From: Poecilobothrus nobilitatus
Taxonomy: Eukaryota > Arthropoda > Insecta > Diptera > Dolichopodidae
Reading direction: 5' to 3'
Assembly: GCA_947095535.1 (NCBI GenBank)
Contig: OX352774.1
Location: forward strand, 211,408,965-211,472,964
DNA: 64,000 nt
Positions 36,629-50,025 of this stretch are shown here, in pieces; within the stretch, counting starts at the first letter, position 1, and each line of letters opens with the position of its first letter. Position numbers and translations under genes: made by a program. Below the pieces are notes generated by a model. That model searched no databases. It worked only from the letters and a program-made list of their open reading frames with translations, and was not told the DNA's origin.

Positions 36629-38188
36629 AACGAGGAAGAATACAGTTGTCTTTGTCAACTCCTAGATACCCGTACGAACCGTTAGTATGTTCACAGCCTG
36701 TCACTCTGCTTACAATATTAATTTTTTAATATTTTAGTATTTTAAAATAATTTGGGTGAATTTTATAATTTCTAGAACTTATGGGTTGTACATATATTCA
36801 AACTATATGTTTATATGTACATTCTTCAAAAGCAGATTCTAACCTTCCACATAACGATTATCAATCCAAAACTTTTCCAAATATTCTATAGTACCATTTA
36901 ATACTAAGCGGTAAATGTATATTAAATTTAACTTAGTACAAAATAGTAAATATAATTTTATATATTATATTATATTTAAATATTCCATTGACAGAATAAT
37001 TTCTTATAAGAACAATAAAATACATATATGTATGTAAATACGGCGCTATATAATATACATCTATACTCTTCTCATTCATTCACTAGTGACATATACGATA
37101 TGTAAATAAACATGATATTATATAAGTATGTATATATATCAATATCATATAAATAAAAATTCTTCAAGCAACCGTTATGTTGTTTATTTATTTACATTTT
37201 TTTGTACTACGCATTATATCCTCAACAATTTCAAATTATCGAGTAAAACAAAATGCAAAAAATTTGTTGAAGAAATTTGTTAGAAAATTTGAAAAAATCA
37301 AGTAACACTTTCGTTAATTATAAAGTAACCCTATATTATTAAAAAAAGTTGTTAACAGAAATAAGAGTATAATGTTGAAGCTTTAATTTTTGTGTATTAC
37401 TTCAAAAAAATTTTAACAGGTAGGAAAATAGGAAAAAATAGGAAATTTTCTGTTTTTGACCCCTTACAGCTCCTAAACGGGGGGTGATACAAAAAAAATT
37501 TCTGAAATGACTCATACTTATTTTCAAAGATCTAACTTGAAAAAATTTCAAGTTTCCAACTTAAACCGTTTAGAAGATAGAAGGGTTAAATGATTTTGCA
37601 AAATTTTAGTTTCGCATAACGGTAAATTAAGACACCGTATGCCACAAATATATATTTATTGTATATACTTTTAAAGCTAATAAAAGTAGTAATCGTTTGG
37701 CGTTTTCAAAATGAAGGTATACCTTATACAACTTGTGCTATAACAATTTAAATATAGAGCTTTTTTGAACCTTTGGGGAGCTGTACCTCCGTAACGGGTG
37801 GGGCTACAAAAAAAAGTTATTAAAAATAAAATTATAATTTTTGTGAGATCTATCAGCAGTTAAAATTTCATACCTCTATTTCAAAAAAAATGTCGGGATC
37901 TAAAAGTTAGGTGTTCGAGAGCTACCCTAAGTTTTGGTCCAAACTCAACCAAAAAAAATAGAGAACCTACAAATTACTTCCAGAATATTTTGTGTAAATT
38001 TCAAGATTCTAGCTTTCTTAGTTTTTGAGTTAGCGTGTTGACGGACGGACGGACGGACATGGCTCAAACGTCTTAGAATTTTTTTCTGATCCGATTCATA
38101 CCTTTGAAGGTATATCTAGCTCGCTTATTTTGAGGTGTTACAAACGGAGGAGTAATTTATTATACCCGATCCTATCGTACGGGTATAA
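36629..38188 (-). mobile_element. DINE-1/Helentron-like element, family 2, copy E
   Basis: Same ends and interior as the copy at 33915-35488, in the same orientation and nearly colinear. Differences seen are scattered substitutions and small indels, for example a short altered piece near 37420. High similarity implies recent activity or duplication of one copy. The plus-strand frame around 36487-36729 spans the element's 3' end and is not a gene. Confidence 0.82.
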
Positions 38189-41100
38189 AAATCGTAAAAA
38201 AGATGTAGTTAGTGATGTTCAAAGCTTGAAACGGAATTCATAATACGTAGTGTGTGGCTGAAAACTGCTAAATTATAATTATAGATTTTATATTTCATTA
38301 TAATTTGAAAACTTATTATTTCTAATAATTTTAATTATTTAAGCATGTTGTGTAGTCTGGGTTCAAAAGAAAATCGATTAATTGAAACTTAATGAAAATA
38401 ATACTAGAAAATAAAAATCCAATAAAACTTATAACTCTCTGCCAACTATTATTATACTAAAACAAGGCAGAATGTACACCAACGGTTTTTAAAGGTGCCC
38501 ATTTCCAAAAGACTGTTTAGAATTGTGTTTGAAAATATTTGAAAATTTCATATAATAAGAAAAAATGTGAAAAAGAGCTTTTTGCAATTTTAAGATGCTG
38601 TAACTCCGGAATTGAGTTCTTTCTTTGCTCAAAATTAAAATCTAGAAAAATCATGCTAAATTTAGTTTTCACATAACGGTAAATTTAAATACTATATTTA
38701 AAATAATTGTCTAATTTTGTATACATTCTTATTTACTTTTTTAAAAATTATTAATTAAATTAATTAATTAATTAGGGTTTTTAATTAATTAGGGTTTTTA
38801 ATTAAAGGTTTGTTACGAATTTGTAATTTTACAGAAATTGATAAAAAAAAATATACCATATTAATTAACTTGACAAATGGGTAGAATTAATTCTTGCCTT
38901 GCATTGTTTATTAATCTTAAGAGTTAATTAATTTACTGATCACTTCGTAAATTATCGTAGACTGCTAAAACTTAAGTCGACTTACAAAGGCACTTTTGAA
39001 TCCCTAAATTCAATTGAGATTCTGTTTAAACCAATGAACAAATATTCTATATATTGTACAACGGGAATTAAACGGTTTACCCCCCCCAAGTAAAAATAAA
39101 AAAATTAAAATAATTGAAAATAAGTTTTATAAATGCTTTTAATGGTAATTTTATTACTTTTTTGTTTTGATATTCTGATAAATTTACTTTGCAATATTTT
39201 TAATAATAAAAAAAAAAATTCACAGTTTTTAATGTGTAATTAAGAAATTCGTTAAGTTTTTTTTTTTATTCGTTTTTTTTTTTCCTGCATTTATTAATTT
39301 GCATATTTTTATGTTTGGAAATTGTAAAAAGACGAAAAAAAGGTATCCACAAATTGAATTAAAATCGATATATTCTTTTTTTTTTTTTGTTAATAAATAA
39401 AAAATGAAAAAATGTAAAATGTTCAAAAATTTATTCTGGTCTAAATGGAAAATAACTTGAATTTCGTTACTCGCATGCATTAGATTATTTTTTTTTGCAG
39501 AAGTCTACATGGCTGTTGTCATGGAATTAAATCGTTCAGAATGAGAAATTTTCTGTTATTTCGATATCGATGTATATATTATTGTCATCTGTATTAATAA
39601 TCCAATTAAGTTTGGTTAAATTGGAATTGGAATAGATTATAAATGATACCAATATTTAAGTTTGGTTAAGAATTAAGTAAATATTTTAATGTATTCCTTT
39701 TAAAAAGTATACCTATCCCGATTCTAGACACAAAAGTGTAAGAGTAAAGTAAATATATAACGCAAGTTTATACTAATCAAAGAAATAAAATACTCTTGTC
39801 ATATCACCAATAAAGAATTTTTCAATAGGCTCAAATAAAGGAACTATGTACTTAGAAGAAGAAACTTACATTACAACTATATCTGGTTGATCAAACACTA
39901 TCCAGCGAGGATTAAAGAGAAAATGACTTGAAATAAAGACAATATGATGTAGATATAAAGAAAGTTCTGAGTTTAGTTCACCTTAGTTTGGCAAAGGTGT
40001 CTAGAAAAGAAAACTTTGTTTTAAACGTTAAATTAATTTTATAATATTCTTAAAAAAAAATCCATTAAAAATTTGTAATATAAATATTTGATAATTGAAC
40101 ATTTAAATAAAAAGCATTTCCAATCATGGTGGTATAATATCATATTTTGTACCTATTTTTTGTTTTTGTTTTTTTCTTGTTTTTTTGGTAAATCGGAATA
40201 TCAAAAAAAGAAAAAAATAAAAATTTTGTAATTTACAAAATCTGTTTTATTTCCGTTTTTATTTTATTTTTTTGTTATCACAAAATTTTTTTTTATGACT
40301 GCAGCGGTACAAAATGTAAATTGTGAAACATATGCGATTAAACATTAATATGGTTTTTGTTTTTTATATTGTATAATATTAGTTGAATAATTGTAAATTT
40401 TTTTATTTAAAAATAAAAAATAAAAGTAATATGCGGTTTAAGTTTTTGATTTATTTAAAAAAATATTTATTTATGATTTATGAAAGTTATAGGAAAGAAA
40501 GTTTGAATTGTACGGTAGCGATTTGGAAGAAAGTCGTTCGAATATATGTATTTTAATGAGCAGTAAAACGCTTTTACAAACTCTCTTCAAACAACATCTT
40601 TCCATTTAGATTGACAGCTTTGACAGCTTTCAATGATGTAAAGAAATTATCTGAAAAATTTATTTTACTACTTGAATAAAATCTTGTTGAAAATTCATGC
40701 CATATACTTTCACTTTGGTTCTCATCATTTTATACTCTTGATTATATGCCGTTAAATAAAAGATCTGCGCAGAGATAAGTATTTGAAGAATTGCATAACA
40801 ACCATACTTTAATTCCATATTTAGCGAGCTTTGACGGTATGTACTATGTAAATCGTGTCCTTCCTCTATACCGAAAAGTTGTACGTCTATCGTTCTGTCA
40901 TTCTACTTTAGGTGATTATTCATCCCCAATATTAAATTTCAGTATGATCCATTAAACTCTAAATTCGGCAGCTGTTTATCTTCTTTATTTGTTTATTTCT
41001 ATGAAAAAATAAACTTTTTATAATTCACTTTAAAAGTCTTTAAAATACATCTGGTTAGATCCTTTCATTAACAGAAGAGTCAAACATATAAAAAACTTAA

Positions 41101-41212
41101 CCTTCTAAGACTTTTAAAATTTTACAATTGTTCCATTAAATAATCAAGAAAATGACTTGATTATTTTGGTAGATTTAAGCAACTTATACATGTCTGATTG
41201 AAACCGTGTAAA
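38189..41212. other. Mostly non-coding AT-rich stretch
   Basis: No gene seen. A tract of TTAATTAATTAGGGTTTT units lies at about 38757-38805. A weak DINE-like relic ('TTCTGTCATTCTACTTTAGG', followed by degenerate sequence) lies near 40880. The remainder is poly-A/T rich. The family 3 fragment at 38455 is listed separately. Confidence 0.45.
38455..38720 (-). mobile_element. Family 3 fragment
   Basis: Begins with the family's end, 'AAACAAGGCAGAATGTACACC' in decayed form, then 'CCCATTTCCAAAAG' and 'ACTGTTTAGAATTGTG'. It reaches the 'CACATAACGGTAAATTTAAA' block before similarity stops. Confidence 0.65.
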
Positions 41213-42036
41213 ACAAGGTAGAATGTAAACCAACGTTTTTTAAAAGCGCACATTTCCAAAACTCAATACAAACTGTTTAGAATTGTGGCTTGCACAAAAA
41301 TTTGAAAATTTCATGTAATAAGAAAAAACGTAAAAATAGGAAATTTTTGAAATTTTGAGGGGCTGTAAGTCCGGAATCCTATATAACTAAGAAAAGCCGT
41401 TAACACACGTAAAATATATTATTGAACCTTTAAATTTCATGTCTTGCCGAAGAAAAATTTTTACAGGTGCCTAAGTTACAGGTGTCTAAAAATAGCAAAT
41501 TTTCAATTTTTGAGGCGTAATAACTCTTAAAGAGGGGGCTCTACCAAAAAATTTGCTGAGCAAACTTATACTAATTCTAAAAGTTCTTTCTTGTCTCAAA
41601 ATTTCAAGCCTCTATCTAAAAGCGTGCCGGAGTTATGAAAAAGAAATTTCATGCAAAATGTGGTTTTCACATAACTGTAAATTTAAATACTAAATTTAAA
41701 AACATTGTATAATTTTGTTATTAATTTACAAAGTTAAAAATACCTGTCGAATGACGTTTTCAGAATGAAAAAATCTTAAGCAGATCATAAGATATATGCA
41801 TTTAAAAATAGGGCTTTTTCAAAGTTTGAGGGGCTGTAGCTCCGTAATGGGTGGAGCTACATGAAAAAGTTGTTCTACAAAATTGTGTTTTTAATGTGAC
41901 CTACCCATGGTTAAAATTTTTTTTTCTCTATCTTTAACGGTGTAGAAGTTTTGTAAACAGACGGACGGACGGACGTACAGAGTGAAACTAATAAGCACAT
42001 TTCTTCAATTTTTTTTTGGAAATGTGCTAAAAACAT
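41213..42036 (-). mobile_element. Repeat family 3 element, internally shorter copy
   Basis: Both ends are present. On the plus strand 'AAAAGCGCACATTTCCAAAA' lies near 41250 and 'TTTGGAAATGTGCTAAAAA' near 42015-42034. The minus-strand order is GTCCGTCCGTCCGTCTG, 'AACTTCTACACCGTTAAAG', 'CATTACGGAGCTACAGCCC', 'TTTACAGTTATGTGAAAACC'. It lacks the second internal unit seen at 16226-17492. Non-coding. Confidence 0.75.
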
Positions 42037-44110
42037 AGCTCTTTTTATAAAAACTACCTTAAAACTAGCTTGAATTTGTATTCTCTCTTTTATTTTTGAG
42101 TGGGTTGAAGTTTTGTTAGATTGACAAATAAATACAAGAACGGTTAGAAAATTATTTAATCAATTTGAATAAATAGATACAATATTAAATAACTAATAAT
42201 ATTTTTACAACAACTGAAAATGGCTTTAAATTCTATGAAATCATAAAGATGGAACATTAAAACCTTTAAATATTAAATAACTGAAACAATTTTTTATGAA
42301 TAAGCAATAAGTTTACAAATTTTTCTAAATAATGAAAAGTTTAAAATTTAGGCTCTACTATGGTAAATGTTGTACCTGCGTAGGACCAAATATCTATATC
42401 TGCAAGATACTTGGTGTTGCCACCTTTCTAAAAATATATATCCTTAATGGCGTATTTTATCTTTTAAGGACGAAAATTTTTTTAATTTTCTAAACTAATA
42501 TCAAAATTTATTATACGATTTTTTTTTGCAATTTAATATTTAAATTTATCGGTGGTTCCTACATACTTTTAATTAGAACATTGAGAGAGGATTTACTAAC
42601 ATCTTTTTTCAATATAAATAGAATTTTTTTCAAAAATTTTTTCAAAGATTTTGGTGTAAACTGTATTCTATCTAAACTGTATTTATTATTTTTTGAAAAA
42701 TATGTGAAAAATGCCTTTAAAAATCTTTAGTTTTAGATAACATCTATTGCCTTATTTTAATTTTAGTTTTAATAAGAATATCAACTATGAAAATCATATT
42801 AACATTTTGATTTACCATTTGAAAAGCAATCATTGGAAGCTTTGACTTTTAGGACAAACACATATTATAATGTAAAAATGAAAATTAAAACTTTTTCATT
42901 CCGAACACATACAAACACATGAATGCATAAAGATATTGTTTATTAAAGTATATTTTGAACAGTTTAAAACCTTATCAAATGATCCTTGTTTGTACACACA
43001 TTAATTTTAAATATTTTGCTTGTCTTTATTATGAAAGAAAGTCAACGCAAAGACACTATTTAGTTTATATATACTCGTGACAATAAAATAATATTGTTTT
43101 TGGGACACAAAATACAAATAAAATATTCTATCAACAAAAACTTAAAACAAACTACAACAATAAAAAAAAAATGCAGGGACATTAAAAATCATTAAAAAAT
43201 ATTTTTGTTTAGCTGATGTTCAGTAATTCAGTTTAAAATAAATTTTGTTTTTGTTTCTGTTGGATGTCCTGTCTGGATAGAAAATTTCAATATGACCTAA
43301 AAAAATATATATCTATGTATGTATCTATAAAATTTCAACTATGCTGATATTTTAGGTGAAAGTTATGCCAGAAATTCAATTAAATTTTTGTTATATTGAA
43401 GTGTTGTTAGTATTAAAATTTTATCATAAACTTTTATATGAAAATTTGATGAAATTACGAAGGATAAGTGAAAAGTTATTGCAATATATAAAATACATGT
43501 ATTAAAAAATTATATTATATATTTGTATAAATTTTAAGATTTTAATTAAAGTTGGTAATTAATATGTGCTTTGTTTTTTTTTAAAAGTTTGCGTAAATTT
43601 ATTGAAGTTTTCATTATTTATAAATTTATATTATTTTGTGTTGTATTAACTATTTTTAAATAGGAATTGTAAATCATAGACTAGAATTAAATTAAATTTA
43701 ATATATATCATTAAAAAAATTCTAAGAAAGAATTAAATGCATTGAATTTAGTCTGAAAGATATACGTTAAGTTTTTGATAATTTAGTTATGGAAATTCCT
43801 TTATATATAGACGATTTTTGAGACGACAAAAAATATCAGACAAATTTTATAGACTTAAAAATTTTTGTAGGCTTAAACATTTTTTTTTTTAATAAAATTT
43901 TATTTGTTTTTAATATTTTTTTTTTTTTGTTATTATTCTAGAAAAAAAAATTTTAATTTTAAATAAAAATGAATTTTCTAAAAATTGATGATGTTTACTA
44001 GTAAAATTTTCTACTTATTGTTTATATTTTCTTTTTATATAAGAGAAAAGTTTGGTATCGTGAAATAAAGCCATATGAAATAAAATTGGGTTTATAATAA
44101 TCTATAATAT
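42037..44110. other. Non-coding stretch with an old family 3 relic
   Basis: No gene. At about 42440-42790 there is an eroded plus-strand family 3 piece: 'AATATCAAAATTTATTATAC', 'AATATTTAAATTTATCGG', and an end resembling 'ATGCCTTTAAAAATCTTTAG'. The remainder is AT-rich. Confidence 0.5.
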
Positions 44111-44120
44111 AATACACAAG

Positions 44121-44144
44121 ATGTTGGCGAGACCTTGCCAACAT
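44121..44144. repeat. Perfect 8-bp hairpin
   Basis: ATGTTGGC (44121-44128) and GCCAACAT (44137-44144) flank the 8-base loop GAGACCTT. It could be a transposon end or a stem in an RNA. No U tract follows, and this is a eukaryotic context, so it is not a bacterial-type terminator. Confidence 0.6.
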
Positions 44145-44229
44145 GTAAAAAAATATATTTTATATCTATAATAAAACACTCACACTGAATGTAAACTAAA
44201 CTGGCAATGATGATATTTCTGTATATTTA

Positions 44230-45560
44230 TTTAATAATTTAAAATTTTATTACCAGAGACACAAATCTTTGACTCAAAGTATTATCAAGAGACACAAACC
44301 GTTCATTAAAAATATAAATAAATTTAGTAAATATGATTACGAGTGACCAAATTTTCCACTAGAAGTATTATCAGAGACACAAACCGTTCATTAAAAGTGA
44401 GTACAGTCAAAAAAGGAATACATACTTAAAAAACACATTTTCAATCAAAATAAATTCAGCAAATTTTTAATTTTTAAATTTGACCGCCGCCACGTCCATT
44501 ATGAACTGGTCGCAGCGGTAAATTAAAAATAAATTATTAATTAATCTTCTGTTATCTTTGTTTTGGAAAAAAAAAATATAAATAGGTACTCTTAATAAAA
44601 TTAAAACGCCTGAAAGTGAAAAAGTGAGAGTGAGCAAAGTTTATAGTAAACCTCATATTTACAAGGAAAAAATAATAGGCCGATTTTATTCTTGATTTTG
44701 TTTTCATTAGTATAAAAGCTGGTAAAAGCTTCGTAACATGTAACATACTTCAAAATAGTTTTGTTTATTTAGGTTGAAATTTAGATTTTGAAGCTAAATT
44801 TTCGGTAGAACTGGTATAACATAAAATAATCGAATTTTTTTTATTAATATAAAATTCGGCAGACTTAAATAATTATATTTCATAACAGAAGTCAGAAACT
44901 TACTAAATATTATAGAAACGGATATTTTTCTTAAAAAAAAAAGAAAAAATATATAGAAAATATTATTTTAGAAGCCTTCTCTCACAATAGATTCATAATT
45001 TTGTACTAATTTATTATTAGACCATTAAATTAAAAAGCTGTCAAAAACGACCGTCAAAAAAAAAGGCCCCGAAAATTTATGAAATTACATTATCAGAGAC
45101 ATGAATATTTTATTAAATAAACCAAAGACCTCTTCCAAAGTACATTTAAATAAAATAAATTCAGCAAATTTTTTTCAAGCAAAAAAAAAATAAACGCAAA
45201 AGACTTGAAAGTAGTTTTGGTAATTAAAGTAATTTCGCGGCGAAAACAACTGTTTTTCATCGACATAAAAATTTTTTTTTAAAACTAAAGAAAAATAGAG
45301 AGTCTGGTAAAATTTTAACAAATATTAAAATTATTTAGATTATTGGTATTGTTTTAAATGTAACAAAAAAAAAAATGTCGTAGCGGTTGGTGTTGGTTGG
45401 CTTTTCGCCGGTTTTTATTGTGCACTTTATACATGTGTTTCAAACAATTTTTGAGATATCGGCACGAACTTTTACCCTGAATGTGTTTTTAGCTTGGACC
45501 ATTTTTTCTCAATGATTAAAAAACTGTCAAAAATTACCGCCACGAAAAAACGGCGAGAAA
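44230..45560. repeat. Unclassified repeated block
   Basis: 'AGAGACACAAACCGTTCATT' occurs at about 44290 and again at about 44371, with a looser copy near 44255. 'AAATAAATTCAGCAAATTTTT' occurs near 44451 and 45160. 'CTGTCAAAAA' followed by a C/G-rich ACCG...AAAAA..G(G/C)C..GAAAA block occurs near 45040 and 45525. It looks like degenerate tandem units or overlapping old insertions. No coding frame; class unknown. Confidence 0.5.
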
Positions 45561-46081
45561 AAATTAATAAACTGTACCTAACATTTTTAATTTTATGTGT
45601 TTAGATTTGTTTTATGTTTTTTTTCTATTACAAGTAAGTAAGTGATTTCAACATTTTTGTAATGGTGCTGATGTAAAAATGAAATTTTTAGATAGTTTAT
45701 TAATGGGGGCCAGTATGATACCGTAAATGTTTTTGAATCTATAGAAATTGTGCAATTGCACAGGGGATTTTCTAGTATACATTTAAAAGTTTTTTAGTTA
45801 AAATTTTTTTAAAGCGAATTTCCAGATTTGCAATTTTACAATTTTAAAAATATGAAATTGAAATTTAAATAAAGTCGAAATTTAAGACTTGATTTCAATT
45901 TAAATTAAAAGACATAAAAGAAATAAAGTCAAATTTTTATTAGGTATTTAAAAATAAAAATAATTGAAGAATTAAATATAAATTTCGCAAATGCGTCTAA
46001 CATAATCTTATATGATTAAAATCTCGTTATACAAAATCCGTTTCATTGTTGTTTGAAGTTGAATAACAAATAGCAAAAATA

Positions 46082-46335
46082 ACACCAAGTAAACCAAGAG
46101 TTTTTAAAAGCGCACATTTCCAAAAGATAATACAACATGTTTAGAATTGTGTCTTACACCAAAATTTTCAAATTTCATATAATAAATTTCCCTTTATGAG
46201 ATATTAGGGCTCAAAAATCGAAAATTTGCTGTTTTTAAACACCTGTAATTTAAGCACCTGTACACATTTTTCTTCGGTAAGACATAAAAATTAAAGCTCT
46301 AGTAATATATTTTTATGTGTGTGTGTGAAAATAAA
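46082..46335 (-). mobile_element. Family 3 fragment
   Basis: Starts 'AGAGTTTTTAAAAGCGCACATT' and continues 'TTTAGAATTGTG', 'GAAAATTTGCTGTTTTTAAAC'. Its inner part is switched in orientation relative to the outer end: 'TATGAGATATTAGGGC' reads like the plus orientation of the copy at 16226. It is therefore rearranged or composite. Confidence 0.55.
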
Positions 46336-46799
46336 TACATATTTTACATAATATCTACTTAAGAAAAACTACATTTTTCAATTTTTAAGTCATATAAGGA
46401 ATGGAGTTATAAGAGTGAAATTTCTGGTGGAGCATAACAACAATAATAGTAAATTCTAATTGACAAATGACCGATAAATTATGTACATAAGATCAGGTCT
46501 TTCTATTTTGTTTTTTGTTTCTTAACTCCGTTTCAATATGAATACTTTTAAGTTTTAAAATTTTTGACAGCAACATTTTAAAAAAAAATACATTTCGTTT
46601 TACGTTCGTGTAAATTGAAAACTTATGTATGTATTTATGTTATTTTTTCCGCATTTGTCTAAAGGTTTAAAGGATCCACGAAACCAAATAAAAAAACTAT
46701 AAATAAATAAACCCGTAGTGAAAAGGATGATAACATTTTGTTTAATATTTAATTTTTCTTAAATCTTCAATAATATGTATGATGTAATGTCTTAAAATG

Positions 46800-46935
46800 A
46801 ACAATATATCCGATGTTATAGGTACGAATTGTCGTTTTTCGATAAATTTTATTTGTCTAAACTGTTGCTGTCGATTATATGAATTCGAATGTAATATAAG
46901 ATTTAATAGCACATTAGCAGGGGCCTCTAGTTATT
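46800..46935 (-). repeat. Dispersed repeat, second copy of the ACTAG-GGCCCCTG family
   Basis: Reverse complement of the sequence type at 33755-33870: AACTAGAGGCCCCTGCTAATG, then 'AATTCATATAATCGACAG' and 'AGTTTAGACAAATAAAATTT'. The two copies differ at many positions, so they are not recent duplicates of each other. Confidence 0.6.
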
Positions 46936-47040
46936 TATAATTGTCATAAAATTTTAACCATGCGCATGGACGAAGTTCGCGAATCTGACTGGCTGGAAGC
47001 TTCTGGTTCTACTCAGAAAAAAATTACAATATTATAAAAA

Positions 47041-48368
47041 AACAAGTTAAAATAACAGTAAGTCGATGCAACCGACTTATTTATACCCTACAGCTAAAAC
47101 ATTCAAATTAAATTAAAAATCCATAAGTTATTTTAGTTAGGTATTTAATACAAGCTAAAAAAAATAAATGCTGTTACAACCTTTGTACAAAATTTCAGGT
47201 TTCTATCTTTATTAAATTCCAAAATATGATTGTTAGGTCTTGGGAAGTGTGTGAAGGCACGCGGACCACCACCCCAATTCATCTCAAATTTTAGAGACAT
47301 CAACAGGGTAGAACATACTTATATCAAATTTCAAGTTTATATATTTATTAATTTCGAAGATATGCTTGTTTGGTCTTAGGAGTTGTGTAGCAGATACCCG
47401 AACAACCATTCTAATTCATCTTAAATTTTGGACAAATCAGGGATTCAGGAAACAACACCCTTGTACCAAATTTGAAGTTTCTGTCTTTATTAATTTCGAA
47501 GATATGCTTGTTCGGTTTTGGGAGTTGTATGGGAGGTACCCGAACGACCACTCCAATTCATCTCAAATTTTAGGCAAATCAGGGATTTAGGAAACAGCAC
47601 CCTCGTATCAAATTTGAAGTTCCTATCTTTATTAATTTCGAAGATATGCATGTTCGGTTTTGGGAGTTGTATGGGAGGTATCCGAACAGCTCCACCAATT
47701 CATCTCAAATTTTGGACAAATCAGGGATTCAGGAAACAACACCCTAGTACCAAATTTGAAGTTTCTGTCTTTATTCATTTCGAAGATATGGTTGTTCGGT
47801 TTTGGGAGTTGCATGGGAGGTACCCGAACGACCACTCCAATTCCTCTTAAATTTTAGACAAATCAGGGATTTAGGAAACAGCACCCTCCTATCAAATTTG
47901 AAGTTCTTATCTTTATTAATTTCGAAGATATGCATGTTCGGTTTTGGGAGTTGTATGGGAGGTACCCGAACAACCACTCCACTTCATCTCAAATTTTGGG
48001 GATATCAGGGATTCAGAAAAAAACACTCTCGTACAAAATTTTAAGTTTCTATCTTTATTAATTTCGAAAATATGCGTATTAGGTTTTGGAAGTTGTATGG
48101 GAGGTACTCGAACGCATGGTCCGATTTCGCCCATTTACAATCCCCGCCTTACCTTAGTCATGGTTAACCTACAGTATAAATTTTATCAAGATAGCATCAT
48201 TATTTTTTGAGTTATCGTGCGTACGGACGAAAGGACATCGCTAAATCGACTCCGGCGGTGATCCTGATTCAGAATATATATACATGTCTATACCTTACTC
48301 GCTTCCTTTTGGTGTTTACAAACACCATACCAAAGTTAATATACCCTATACTTAATGTGTAGGGTATA
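47041..48368 (-). mobile_element. DINE-1/Helentron-like element, family 1, copy B
   Basis: Inverted relative to the copy at 9935-11050 and very similar to it. The 5' end near 48368 carries the TATACCCTACAC palindrome. The 3' end near 47041 has the AAGTCG...CGACTT hairpin and a TTAACTTGTTTTT tail. The interior has about six tandem units; 'GGTA(C/T)CCGAAC' or its variants recur from 47395 to 48100 about every 141 bases. One further eroded unit lies near 47230, so this copy is longer than copy A. Its (GTCC)n tract is reduced. The open frames are repeat translations. Confidence 0.85.
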
Positions 48369-49159
48369 AAAAACTACACATTTTTCAATAAGAATTAACT
48401 TTTCAATTTTCATAAAATTTATGGGAAAATACAAAAAAAAAAAACATTTTTTTCGGAATTAAAAAATAATTGTAGAAGAATTAAATATGGTTAATTGGTT
48501 TTAGAACTTTTGGCCTTATTTCAAGTAGCCAAAAGTTTGCTGTTCCAATTATATAAATCAATTTAGTGTTTTGTTTTTCTTTTTGTTTTTCATTTGTTAA
48601 TAAAATAAGAAAAATTTGTAATAAAATAAAAAATTTTCGATCAGATATTTTGCATAAAATCGTTTTTCATTTTTGCTCCTAATTTTCTACTTTAAAACTG
48701 TATATAACAAAAAAACAAAAATACACACACACACACAACCAAGTGTCAAATTCTATTGAACACCTATAATATTTTAAAGCTTATGGTATGAATAAAAACA
48801 AAAGTTAGTTGTTTAAATTGTACTATCAATGATTTTATATGATTTTATAAAATATGTTTCAATATAATTGCATTTTCAGGATTTAATTTTTAGAAAAAAA
48901 AAAAAGAATATTTTCTAAACAGGACTCTCTAGACAAGTTTTATGGTATATTTAGTAAAACGTGTTGAAAATTTTCAATGATAAAAACATTATGTTATGAC
49001 AAAAACATGATAAAAAATAAAATGTTAAACTTTTTTTTTTTTTTGTTTCATTATTATAGTTAAAACTATTTTTTGGTTCAATAAATTTATAAAGATGGAA
49101 TTTGTATGACAGTTTTATTTAAAAATGGAATTTTTTGGAAATGGAAAAAATTTGATGGT
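48369..49159. other. AT-rich non-coding spacer
   Basis: No gene. It contains a short (CA)n run at about 48722-48738 and A/T homopolymers. Confidence 0.55.
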
Positions 49160-50025
49160 TTTTTAGCACATTTCCAAGAAGATTTTGAAAAAATGTGTCT
49201 ATTAGTTTCACTCTGTCCGTCCGTCCGTCCGTCCGTCTGTTTACCAAACTTCTACACCGTTAAAGATAGAGAAAACAATTTTAACCATGGATATTCTCAT
49301 ATAAAAATTAATGTTGTAAAACAACATTTTCATGTTACCCAATCCCATTACGGTGCTACTGCCCTTCAAAATTTGAAAAAACCCTAGTTTTAAATACGTA
49401 TATCTCATGCTCTGCTTATCATTTTTCACATCTGAAAACGCCATTCGACAGCCATTCTTTACGTTTCTAAATAAATATTAAAATTATATATATTTTTTAA
49501 ATTTAGTATTTAAATTTACCGTTATGTGAAAACTAAATTTTGCATTATTTTTCTACCTTCATAACTCCGCCACGCTCCGCCATGCTTTTAAATATAATTT
49601 TTAAATTTTAAGAAAAAAAAGATTTTTTAGAATTAGCATAAGTTACCTCAGAAAATGTTTGTGTACCGCAATCATTTTATAAGCTGCTAGAAGTCTATAA
49701 TTTAATATTTTTAGATACGTCCACCTTGGACACCTATTCAAATATTTTCTCAACGCTTTTAATTTTGATAGAATTTTGAAAGAAGAAAGATCTTTCTGAA
49801 TTAGCAAAAGTTACCTTGGAAGTTACTTTGGCCTTACACTCTTTATGAAATATTAGCCGTAAAAATTTAAATTTTGTTATTTTTATACACCTGTAACTTA
49901 ATGAAAAATGTACAAATTTTTTTAAAAATAAAACACGTTCACTGTATATTTTTACATAATATGTTAACAACTTAAAAAAATTTCAAAATTCGTTGCAAAT
50001 CACAATATTCTAAAATGTTCTTACT
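49160..50025 (+). mobile_element. Repeat family 3 element, 3' end eroded
   Basis: Starts 'TTTTTTAGCACATTTCCAAG' and has 'TCACTCTGTCCGTCCGTCC', 'CTTCTACACCGTTAAAGATAG', 'CCCATTACGGTGCTACTGCCC' and 'TTTACCGTTATGTGAAAAC'. It fades after the 'CGTTGCAAATCACAATATTC' block near 50000. The open frame at 49106-49387 runs across the element start and is not a gene. Confidence 0.72.

Noticed and set aside
47366..48210. Overlapping open frames on both strands
   Set aside because: Same minisatellite as at 10200-10870, in the inverted copy of the element.
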